Origin: Desulfocurvus sp.
GTDB taxonomy: Bacteria; Desulfobacterota; Desulfovibrionia; Desulfovibrionales; Desulfovibrionaceae
Length of the DNA: 39,096 nt
Reading direction: 5' to 3'
Assembly (NCBI GenBank): GCA_020692325.1
Contig: JAIMKR010000015.1
Coordinates: forward strand, 1 to 39,096
Shown one piece after another: positions 32,586 to 39,096 of the stretch. The notes under the pieces are model-generated. The model saw nothing but the letters and a program-made list of their open reading frames with translations. It ran no database searches and was not told the DNA's origin. Position 1 is the first letter of the stretch. Each line of letters opens with the position of its first letter. A program made the translations under genes and the position numbers.

Positions 32586-33158
32586 TCATGGCTGCCCGTC
32601 CGGCGCGGAGTCGCCGAACAACCGCCGGGCCTCGCCCAGCCAGAAAGTGAAGGCCGCATCGCCGCGCAGCCACAGTTCCACGCGGCTCGGCAGCCCGTGC
32701 GCGCACTCCCGGCGCAGGGTCTCCAGCGCGAGCGGGGCGGCCAGTGGTAGAGGGTACCCGTAGGCGCCGCAGCTGATGGCCGGGAAGGCCACGCTGCCCA
32801 GGCCGTTTTCTCGGGCGAGGTGCAGACTCTGCGCGTAGGCCGAGCGTAAAAGCTCCGGTTCGCCCGCATTGCCGCCGCGCCAGATCGGCCCCACCGTGTG
32901 GATGACGTGCCGCGCGGTCAGATCGAAGCCCGGCGTCAGAATGGCCTGTCCGGCCGGCAGGCTGCCGATTCGCGCGACGATGGTCCGGCAGGCCTCGAGG
33001 AGTCGTGGACCGGCAGCGCGGTGGATGGCCCCATCGACTCCGCCGCCGCCGAGCAGACCGGAGTTGGCCGCGTTGACGATGGCGGCGGTGTCCGCCCTGG
33101 TGAGGTCGCCCTGCTTGAGGATGAGGGCTGCGGTTCCGAATGTCCAGGCGGCGGGCAT
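32586..33158 (-). CDS. Macro domain protein (O-acetyl-ADP-ribose deacetylase type)
   Basis: 190-residue single macro domain of the YmdB/MacroD type, which removes acetyl or ADP-ribose groups from O-acetyl-ADP-ribose or ADP-ribosylated targets. It has the diagnostic loop [20 protein letters not shown] (28-47), with catalytic Asn/Asp residues, [11 protein letters not shown] and [13 protein letters not shown]. The C-terminal region (about 145-190) is typical. It lies between ribF and hslV on the same strand. Confidence 0.92.
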   Translation of the reverse strand: MPAAWTFGTAALILKQGDLTRADTAAIVNAANSGLLGGGGVDGAIHRAAGPRLLEACRTIVARIGSLPAGQAILTPGFDLTARHVIHTVGPIWRGGNAGEPELLRSAYAQSLHLARENGLGSVAFPAISCGAYGYPLPLAAPLALETLRRECAHGLPSRVELWLRGDAAFTFWLGEARRLFGDSAPDGQP

Positions 33159-33169
33159 GGCGTCTCCGG

Positions 33170-34147
33170 CTAGTCCTCGCTGTCCTCGGACTGCGGGGTC
33201 CCCTTGGGCTGGGCGTCGGGCGCGCCAAGGATGACCCTGGACAGGCGCACGTCGTCGGCGATGCGCGCCTTGAGCGCGTCCACGCTGGCGAACTTGCGCT
33301 CGTCGCGCAGGCGCTGGACGAAGCGGAGGGCGAGGCGCTGGCCGTAGATGTCCCGGTGGAAGTCCATGATATGCGTCTCCAGCGTGAGGCCGGTGTCGCC
33401 GAATGTCGGGTTCTCACCCACGTTGGCCACGGCGGGCAGGGGCTGGCCATCCAGCACGGCCCACACGGCGTACACGCCGGGCCGGGGCAGAAGCGTGTCG
33501 CCCTCGCGCCGCAGGTTGGCGGTGGGGAAGCCGAGCAGGGCCGCGCCGCGTTTCATCCCATCCACCACCGTTCCGCAGACCTCAAAAAAACGGCCGAGCA
33601 GGGGACGGGCGTCCCACACGTTTCCGGACTGGATCATGTCGCGGATGCGCGTGGAGCTGACCACCGCGCCGCTCACGATGACCGGGTCCAGCCGCTCCAC
33701 GCCGAAGCCGTTTTGCGCGCCGATTTGCGTGAGCAGTTCGAAATTGCCCTTGCGCCCCTTACCCATGGCGTAGTCGTAGCCGATGACCAGCTCGCGCATG
33801 GCCACGCCGTCGAGGAGGTAGCGGCGGATGAATTCCTCGGGCTCCTGGGCGGCCATCGCGCGGGTGAATTCCAGCACGAGGGTCACGTTGGGACCCAACC
33901 GCTCGATGAGCGCCAGGCGCTGGCGCACGGTGGAGAGGAACGGCGGAACCTTCTTGCCCAGCAGCACCGTGAGCGGATGCGGGTCGAAGGTGACGATGAC
34001 GCTGATGAGGCCTTCCGCCCTGGCCTTGGCGCAGGTGCGGGCGATGAGACGCTGGTGGCCGGCGTGGACGCCGTCGAAGTTGCCTATAGTGACGCAGGAG
34101 CCGGAGATGGTGTCTTGAAGCTCATCGATGGAGCGTGCGGCGATCAT
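33170..34147 (-). CDS. ribF: Bifunctional riboflavin kinase/FAD synthetase
   Basis: 325-residue enzyme that makes FMN and then FAD. The N-terminal FAD synthetase domain has [13 protein letters not shown] (20-32) and [31 protein letters not shown]. Its end and the kinase domain show [21 protein letters not shown] and GVYAVWAVL, with the C-terminal [23 protein letters not shown]. The last 20 residues are a polar tail. The ribosome site AAGGA lies about 12 bases before the ATG. It is preceded by the M48 protease gene on the same strand. Confidence 0.94.
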   Translation of the reverse strand: MIAARSIDELQDTISGSCVTIGNFDGVHAGHQRLIARTCAKARAEGLISVIVTFDPHPLTVLLGKKVPPFLSTVRQRLALIERLGPNVTLVLEFTRAMAAQEPEEFIRRYLLDGVAMRELVIGYDYAMGKGRKGNFELLTQIGAQNGFGVERLDPVIVSGAVVSSTRIRDMIQSGNVWDARPLLGRFFEVCGTVVDGMKRGAALLGFPTANLRREGDTLLPRPGVYAVWAVLDGQPLPAVANVGENPTFGDTGLTLETHIMDFHRDIYGQRLALRFVQRLRDERKFASVDALKARIADDVRLSRVILGAPDAQPKGTPQSEDSED

Positions 34148-34188
34148 GTGGGCGTGGTCATCCTTTTATGCTGAGGCTGAACAAGAGG

Positions 34189-35706
34189 TCATACACGGCC
34201 GAATTGCAGCTGAATCGACGGGGCGTCGCCGGTGCGTCCGCCGGCCCCCTTGTCGCGTCCGCCCTCGCCGCCATGCGGGTCACCGGGCTTCTTGCCCTCG
34301 CCCATGGCGCGCTTCAACTCATCGAGATCCTGCTGTTGTTGCGGCGTGGACACCAGCGTCTTGGCCTTATCCAGGTGGTAGCGGGCCTTTTGCGCGTCGT
34401 TGCCATAGTGGAAGGAATAGGCGAGCTGCACGTGCGCACCGAAGATGTCGCCGCTTTCGCCCAGGATGCGCCCCAGGTGAAAGCGCACCTCGGCGTCGTC
34501 CGGCACCATTTTCATCACGCGGCGCATGAGGTCTATGGCGCCGGCGTAGTCCTTGCGGTCGGCCATGATGCGCGCGGTGAAGAACATGCTCATGGCGTCG
34601 TACGGGTTCAGAATGGCGGCTTTTTGCAGCAGCGGAGCGGCCTTGTTGGCCTCACCCTGATTGAAGTAGAAGATGCCGGCCTCGCGCAGGACGAGCGGAT
34701 CGTTCGCACCGCAGGCCAGTGCCTCGGCAAAGGCCTGCCGCGCCTGCTGCTGGCGCTTCAGTCGGTCGAGGGCGATGCCGCGTCCGGCCTTGTCCATACA
34801 GGAGAGCTGCTCCCTGGGCTTGCTGTCGTAGTAGGCGAGTGCGGTATCGGCGGAGCTCATGCGCGCGCGCAGCAGTGTCTGCATCCGCAGAAACTTGTCT
34901 TTCTCGAAAGGTCTGGCGAGCACGGAGGCCGGCATGCGCTTGATGCGGTCGTTCAGGTAGTCGATGCGTTCGGTGAGGCCTGGGTGAGTGGCGAGGTAGG
35001 AGGGAACGGCGTCGCCGCCCATGAACCAGCGCTGGCGGTTCATGATCTCGAAGGTCATGGGCATGCCCTTCGGGTTGTAGCCGGCCTTGACCAGGTAGGA
35101 CATGCCGACGTTATCGGCCTCGTTTTCGTTCTCACGCGTGTACATGAGGAAGGCGGACTGGCCGCCGGCGGCGGAGCCCATGGCCAACGCCTGCCCCATG
35201 CTGGACGCGTTGCCCCCCTTGCCCATGGAGCCGAGCAGCGCGCCGGCCACCATGCCCGAGATGGAGGCGATGTTGATGTACTTCATCTGCTCCATGCGGC
35301 GCACAACATGGTGCTGGGTCACGTGGCCAAGCTCGTGGCTGATGACTGCGGCGAGTTCGTCCTCGTTTTCCACGCCGAGGATGAGTCCGGTGAAAATGTA
35401 GATGTAGCCGCCGGGGATGGCGAAGGCGTTCATGGAGTTGTTGCCTACCACCGCGCTTTTTATGGGGTAAGGCTGTGGTGGCAGCTGCTTGGCCACACGG
35501 TCCACCACTTCCTTGACGTAGCGGGTGACCTCGGGATCATCCACAAAGACCAACTGCTTGCGGATGGTCTGGTCGAATTTGCGCCCCATTTCGATTTCGT
35601 CGGCGGGGCTGATGCCGCCGAAAAGCGCCTGAGCCTGGGCGGGAAGCAGCAGGCAGAAAATCAAGGCCAATACGCCGATGAGCTGAAAGGATGCGTGGCG
35701 TTTCAT
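34189..35706 (-). CDS. Periplasmic M48 metalloprotease with TPR repeats (BepA-like)
   Basis: 505-residue envelope protease. A signal peptide covers about 1-27 (ending AQA). The M48 domain has the zinc motif HELGH (124-128) and ENEADNVG, with the third ligand Glu196. From about residue 330 a TPR-like helical repeat region follows (LVLREAGIFYFNQGEANKAAPLLQKA; YAGAIDLMRRVMKMVPDDAEVRFHLGRIL), and the last 35 residues are Gly/Lys-rich and disordered. The layout matches BepA/YfgC, which degrades stalled outer-membrane proteins such as LptD. The start is supported by the signal peptide; no clear ribosome site is visible. It is separated from rho by a strong terminator. Confidence 0.9.
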   Translation of the reverse strand: MKRHASFQLIGVLALIFCLLLPAQAQALFGGISPADEIEMGRKFDQTIRKQLVFVDDPEVTRYVKEVVDRVAKQLPPQPYPIKSAVVGNNSMNAFAIPGGYIYIFTGLILGVENEDELAAVISHELGHVTQHHVVRRMEQMKYINIASISGMVAGALLGSMGKGGNASSMGQALAMGSAAGGQSAFLMYTRENENEADNVGMSYLVKAGYNPKGMPMTFEIMNRQRWFMGGDAVPSYLATHPGLTERIDYLNDRIKRMPASVLARPFEKDKFLRMQTLLRARMSSADTALAYYDSKPREQLSCMDKAGRGIALDRLKRQQQARQAFAEALACGANDPLVLREAGIFYFNQGEANKAAPLLQKAAILNPYDAMSMFFTARIMADRKDYAGAIDLMRRVMKMVPDDAEVRFHLGRILGESGDIFGAHVQLAYSFHYGNDAQKARYHLDKAKTLVSTPQQQQDLDELKRAMGEGKKPGDPHGGEGGRDKGAGGRTGDAPSIQLQFGRV

Positions 35707-35774
35707 GGGGCGTCCGGGTGGTTGCGGCCGCCGGGATTCCGACGACCATGACCGGATGCTTTTAGCACAGGTCG

Positions 35775-35812
35775 GAAAAAGAAAAAAGGATGCGCACGGG
35801 GCGCATCCTTTT
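35775..35812 (-). terminator. Terminator of the rho operon
   Basis: Stem aaaaggatgcgc / gcgcatcctttt with a short loop, and a long T-rich run on the minus strand. It lies about 30 bases after the rho stop. Confidence 0.85.
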
Positions 35813-35838
35813 GGAAAAAGCCGGGCCGTTGGCGTCGG

Positions 35839-37293
35839 CTATTTGTTCATGATGTTCAAGAAGTCGTTATTATTCTTGGTCTTGCGCATCTTGTCCAGCA
35901 GGAATTCCATGGAGTCGATGGAATTCATGGGGGAGAGCACCTTGCGTAGGATCCACACGCGGTTGAGTACCTCCTCGTCGAGGAGCAGCTCCTCCTTGCG
36001 GGTGCCGGAGCGGTTGATGTCTATCGCGGGGAACACGCGCTTCTCGGAAAGATGGCGATCCAGGTAGATCTCCATGTTGCCGGTGCCCTTGAACTCCTCG
36101 AAGATGACCTCGTCCATGCGCGAGCCGGTGTCGATGAGCGCGGTGGCGATGATGGTCAGGCTGCCGCCGGATTCAATGTTGCGGGCGGCGCCGAAGAAGC
36201 GCTTGGGGCGCTGCATGGCGTTGGCGTCCAGGCCGCCGGAGAGCACGCGGCCGGAGGATGGCGTGACGGCGTTGTACGCGCGGCCCAGGCGGGTGATGGA
36301 GTCGAGCAGAATGACCACGTCGCGCTTGCGTTCCACCAAACGCTTGGCCTTCTCCAGTACCATTTCCGTCACCTGCACGTGGCGGGTGGGCGGCTCGTCG
36401 AAGGTGGAGGAGATGACCTCGGCCTTCACCGTGCGCTCCATGTCGGTCACTTCCTCGGGCCGCTCGTCGATGAGCAGGACGATGAGGTAGACTTCGGGGT
36501 GATTGGCGTTGATGGAGTTGGCGATGGTTTGTAGCATCATGGTCTTGCCGGTGCGCGGCGGGGCCACGATGAGGCCGCGCTGGCCTCGGCCGATGGGGGC
36601 GAGCAGGTCGATCACGCGCGACCCGTAGTTCTCCGCGCCGTTCTCCATCTGGAAACGCCGATCGGGGTAGAGCGGGGTCAGGTTGTCGAAGAGCACCAGA
36701 TGCTTGCTGGCCTCAGGCGGCTCGAAGCCGATCTCGCTGACCTTGAGCAGTGCGAAGTAGCGCTCGCCTTCCTTGGGCGGACGGATCTGACCGGAGATGA
36801 TGTCGCCTTTGCGCAGGCCAAAGCGGCGTATCTGCGAGGGCGAGATGTAGATGTCGTCCGGCCCGGGCATGTAGGAATAGAGCGGCGAGCGCAGGAAGCC
36901 AAAGCCGTCCGGAAGAATTTCCAGAACGCCCTCGCCGAAAATCTGGCCGTTCTGCGAGGCGCACTCCTGCAGCAGGGCGAAGATCAGTTCCTGTTTGCGA
37001 AGGTTGCTCGGATTCTCGATTTTGAAGTTGTTGGCCAACTCCATGAGTTCCGGCATGCTCTTCTGTTTGAGCTCCGTCAGGTTGAGCTTGTTTCCGGAGG
37101 CGGGGGCGTAGTCTTCCTCCACGAAGTCCGGCGTGCGTTCGGTTGCGCGTTCCTGGTTGCGCTCGGCGTTGCGTTCTGTACGCTCCTGGCCGCGCTCGGG
37201 ATTGCGCTCGTTACGCTCCTGGCCGCGATCCTGATTGCGGTCCTGGCCTCGATTACTCTTGTGGGATTGGGTTTGGTGCTTTTCGCGGGGCAT
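35839..37293 (-). CDS. rho: Transcription termination factor Rho
   Basis: 484-residue hexameric RNA helicase. The first 65 residues are a disordered Arg/Asn/Glu/Gln-rich extension with repeats of the type [12 protein letters not shown]. The Rho_N helical domain follows ([21 protein letters not shown]), then the cold-shock-like RNA-binding domain ([16 protein letters not shown]), then the ATPase domain with P-loop APPRTGKT (245-252 region), [13 protein letters not shown] (Walker B), [21 protein letters not shown] (Q/R loop) and [10 protein letters not shown]. The start MPREKH is chosen by a nearby GGAG/GAGG site; the upstream GTG has none. It is the last gene after pth and carD. Confidence 0.95.
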   Translation of the reverse strand: MPREKHQTQSHKSNRGQDRNQDRGQERNERNPERGQERTERNAERNQERATERTPDFVEEDYAPASGNKLNLTELKQKSMPELMELANNFKIENPSNLRKQELIFALLQECASQNGQIFGEGVLEILPDGFGFLRSPLYSYMPGPDDIYISPSQIRRFGLRKGDIISGQIRPPKEGERYFALLKVSEIGFEPPEASKHLVLFDNLTPLYPDRRFQMENGAENYGSRVIDLLAPIGRGQRGLIVAPPRTGKTMMLQTIANSINANHPEVYLIVLLIDERPEEVTDMERTVKAEVISSTFDEPPTRHVQVTEMVLEKAKRLVERKRDVVILLDSITRLGRAYNAVTPSSGRVLSGGLDANAMQRPKRFFGAARNIESGGSLTIIATALIDTGSRMDEVIFEEFKGTGNMEIYLDRHLSEKRVFPAIDINRSGTRKEELLLDEEVLNRVWILRKVLSPMNSIDSMEFLLDKMRKTKNNNDFLNIMNK

Positions 37294-37446
37294 CGAACGC
37301 CTCACGCTCCGTGGGCTGAGGTTATGGGAAGGTGAAACCCTCACACTGAGGGGGGAATGGTAATGCGATTATTTTGTGGCAAACACCGGATGCGTCATTC
37401 TGATTTCCACAGCTGTGCGGAATGAACGCGGCGTATTCCTGCGAGC

Positions 37447-37461
37447 ACCAGTCAGACTGGT
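37447..37461. repeat. Perfect 7-bp inverted repeat upstream of rho
   Basis: Arms accagtc and gactggt around a single A, in the 265-base carD-rho gap. It could be an operator or a small leader hairpin of rho; the function is unknown. Confidence 0.4.
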
Positions 37462-37558
37462 TTTCCGAAGGGGATTGAGCCTATTGCGGAAGAGGATCAT
37501 GCCGCGCGAATGCGCTGAAACTAGCGCCTACCCCAAAGGCAAGGCGTTGACAAGAGGG

Positions 37559-38086
37559 CTACTTGTTCTTTTGCAATTTTTCCTGTTGTTTTTGAATGAC
37601 GTCGGCGAACATCTCGTTGATTTCCGCCTTCACGTCCTCCTGGCTGCGGCTCAGGGAATGCGCCAACTCCATGGAGACAAGCGTCATGGCCTGCTCCAGC
37701 AGCCTGCGCTCGCCGAAGGAAAGCTCCTTGTCCATGCCGATGAGAAACAATTCTTTGAGCACGTAGGCCACATCGGCCAGCTCAATGCTTTTGAGCTTCT
37801 CGGAATATTCACGGTAGCGGCGGTTCCAGTTCTGCCCGGTGTACCCGGTGAAACCGGAGCGGTCCCGAAGTGATTCCAAGACCTCCCTTCCTGTTTCCGG
37901 GCTGCTCACATGGCGCAAGCCGACGTTGGCCGCCGTTTTCACCGGCACCATCAACGTAACGGAATTACTTAGGATTCTGACTATGTAATAGTCAGCCTCG
38001 ATCCCGCCAATTTTCTGGGTGTCGATGCGTTCGATTCGGCCGACCCCCTGTGCGGGGTATACGACCAGCTCATTGATTTGAAACAC
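37559..38086 (-). CDS. CarD/CdnL-family RNA polymerase-interacting regulator
   Basis: 175-residue protein. The N-terminal RNA-polymerase-interacting domain (2-65) has FQINELVVYPAQGVGRIERIDTQKIGG and YYIVRILSNSVTLMVPVKTAANVGLR. The C-terminal helical domain (75-160) has NWNRRYREYSEKLKSIELADVAYVLKELF and SFGERRLLEQAMTLVSMELA, which bind upstream-fork promoter DNA in CarD proteins. The start is GTG 38086, six bases after AAGGAG. It lies between pth and rho, probably one operon. Confidence 0.92.
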   Translation of the reverse strand: MFQINELVVYPAQGVGRIERIDTQKIGGIEADYYIVRILSNSVTLMVPVKTAANVGLRHVSSPETGREVLESLRDRSGFTGYTGQNWNRRYREYSEKLKSIELADVAYVLKELFLIGMDKELSFGERRLLEQAMTLVSMELAHSLSRSQEDVKAEINEMFADVIQKQQEKLQKNK

Positions 38087-38133
38087 GAAAACTCCTTCCA
38101 AAAGGGGGGCTACACTTCCGGCGAATGTTCACA

Positions 38134-38781
38134 CTACTCCAATGCGTCGGGAGTGTCCATGCCCGTTTTGGACACGGCGGCCTCGGGAAGGCGATAGGCG
38201 TTGAGCATCTGCACCGCGTCGGTCATGCCGCGGCGCATGTACAGGGTGAGACCCTTGAGGGCTGCTTGGCGCACGGCGTCGACCGCGCGCATGTCCTCCT
38301 CGGAAAACTGTTCCAGCACGTAGTTGACCACTTGGGAGGGGTGCTCCGGCCGGCCAATTCCCAAACGCAGGCGCAGGAAATTCGCCGTTCCGGTGTGCTC
38401 CTCAATGGAATTCACGCCCTTGTGGCCGTTGTTGCCACCACCGCGTTTGAGCTTCATGCGCCCAAGCGGCAGGTCCAGTTCGTCGTGGATGACGAGCATG
38501 TTGCCCGGATCGAGATTGAAACGGCCGATGATTTTCGCCGCCGCGCGACCGGAAAGATTCATGAACGTGAGCGGCCGCGTCAGCAGACAGGAAACCCCGC
38601 CGAGCACTAGCGAATACAGCTCGAAGTCACCGGTGGTCTGCAACGTTTTGAGTGCGGCGCTTTTGCGTTCACGCGCTTGATCGAGGATGGCCTGCGCCGT
38701 GAGGAATCCGAAATTGTGGCGGGTTGACTCGTACTGCGGACCGGGGTTGCCAAGGGCGACGATGAGCGGAGTGCTTTCCAT
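38134..38781 (-). CDS. pth: Peptidyl-tRNA hydrolase
   Basis: 215-residue enzyme that frees tRNA from stalled peptidyl-tRNA. It shows LIVALGNPGPQYESTRHNFGF with the catalytic His22, LTRPLTFMNLSG, VIHDELDLPLGRMKLKRGG (active-site Asp) and GGNNGHKGVNSIEEHTG. The last 20 residues are an unconserved tail. No strong ribosome site is visible before the ATG, so translation may depend on the upstream rplY message. Confidence 0.95.
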   Translation of the reverse strand: MESTPLIVALGNPGPQYESTRHNFGFLTAQAILDQARERKSAALKTLQTTGDFELYSLVLGGVSCLLTRPLTFMNLSGRAAAKIIGRFNLDPGNMLVIHDELDLPLGRMKLKRGGGNNGHKGVNSIEEHTGTANFLRLRLGIGRPEHPSQVVNYVLEQFSEEDMRAVDAVRQAALKGLTLYMRRGMTDAVQMLNAYRLPEAAVSKTGMDTPDALE

Positions 38782-38827
38782 GGCGGGGGAGGGCGCTTCG
38801 GCCCAGAGCTAAAGGAGGGCGATCGAA

Positions 38828-38890
38828 AAGGTTGAAACGGCGGAGAGGCTAGCGCCCCTCCGCCGGTCAAGCCGGCCCACGGCCGGCGGC
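38828..38890 (-). promoter_or_regulatory. GC hairpins between rplY and pth
   Basis: Two adjacent inverted repeats (cggcggag / ctccgccg and gccgg / ccggc) follow the rplY stop. On the minus strand only a weak T tract follows, so this may be an attenuator or partial terminator between rplY and pth. Confidence 0.35.
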
Positions 38891-38905
38891 GATGCATGAA
38901 ACGGA

Positions 38906-39096
38906 TTACTTCGCGGCCTTGCCGGTAGGAGCAGCCTTGCCGGCGGGAGCGGCCTTCGCACCAGCGGCGGGGGCGGCCTTCGCGCCAGCGGCGCCAGCGG
39001 CGCCAGCGGCGGGAGCGGCACCAGCGGCGGGAGCGGCGGCGCCAGCAGCGGGGGCGGCGGCGGCTTCCTCTTCAGGCTCTTCCTCGGCCTCCTGAT
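38906..39096 (-). CDS. rplY: 50S ribosomal protein L25 (CTC form), C-terminal tail only (partial)
   Basis: The last 62 codons of a gene that runs past the right edge. The readable part is QEAEEEPEEEAAAAP followed by Ala/Gly/Pro repeats with Lys (AGAKAAPAGK) and a stop. Long L25/CTC proteins of Desulfovibrio-type bacteria end in such a low-complexity tail, and rplY normally precedes pth here. No folded L25 domain is inside the window, so the name rests on position and tail composition. Confidence 0.65.
   Translation of the reverse strand, partial: QEAEEEPEEEAAAAPAAGAAAPAAGAAPAAGAAGAAGAKAAPAAGAKAAPAGKAAPTGKAAK

Noticed and set aside
38930-39060. Short tandem repeats rich in GCC/GGC
   Set aside because: They encode the Ala/Gly/Pro tail of the partial L25 gene in frame, so they are coding low complexity rather than a separate repeat element.

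Overview
This is a GC-rich chromosomal window, most likely from a sulfate-reducing Desulfovibrionales-type bacterium (former Deltaproteobacteria). The lineage call is an inference. It rests on the right-edge order rplY-pth-carD-rho, a periplasmic four-haem cytochrome c3-like protein, a rhodanese/ferritin-like fusion, a CheA-like HPt protein, and an ADP-forming acyl-CoA synthetase beside a DRTGG-domain protein. I see no phage, insertion sequence, CRISPR array or integrase. The left end carries one decayed gene; nearly everything else is densely packed housekeeping or metabolic coding sequence.

Layout. 1-880: frameshifted remains of a methyl-accepting chemotaxis receptor gene (minus strand). 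913-2224: FadL-type outer-membrane porin with its own promoter and terminator. 2332-2596: a compact RNA operon, promoter - tRNA-Ser(GGA) - SRP RNA (ffs) - terminator. 2632-4344: pyrK-pyrD, divergent from a U32-family protein (4406-6400) and a DUF523/DUF1722 protein. 7438-9826: rhodanese/ferritin-like protein facing a LOG protein-EamA transporter pair. 10003-13619: beta-CASP nuclease-rsmD-coaD-miaA operon. 13650-16826: dsbD and an iron-type alcohol dehydrogenase. 16853-17380: two identical tRNA-Lys(CTT) genes, each with the same promoter architecture and its own terminator. 17647-19365: DUF47 protein and PiT phosphate transporter. 19485-22460: a partner-switching/phosphorelay signalling cluster. 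22781-23434: a Gly-rich lipoprotein. 23808-23987: tRNA-Thr(CGT). 24159-26083: mobA-moeA. 26238-29452: ADP-forming acyl-CoA synthetase and phosphotransacetylase-family protein. 29600-30154: tetrahaem cytochrome. 30210-35706: M48 protease, ribF, macro-domain protein, hslV, hslU and a thioesterase, all on the minus strand. 35775-39096: rho, carD, pth and the C-terminal tail of ribosomal protein L25.

The most interesting region is 19485-22460. It encodes a receiver-PP2C phosphatase, a HATPase-STAS protein and an HPt/P2-like/STAS-like protein in one operon. Between the first two, a run of five cytosines fuses what look like two ancestral ATGA-overlapping genes into one reading frame and removes the end of the phosphatase domain. 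Deleting one C restores a canonical phosphatase C-terminus and a stop that overlaps the next start. It is therefore a sequencing error, a recent mutation/fusion or a programmed frameshift. The second notable result is the chemoreceptor pseudogene at the left edge, recognisable only by piecing together HAMP and signalling-tip fragments in several frames.
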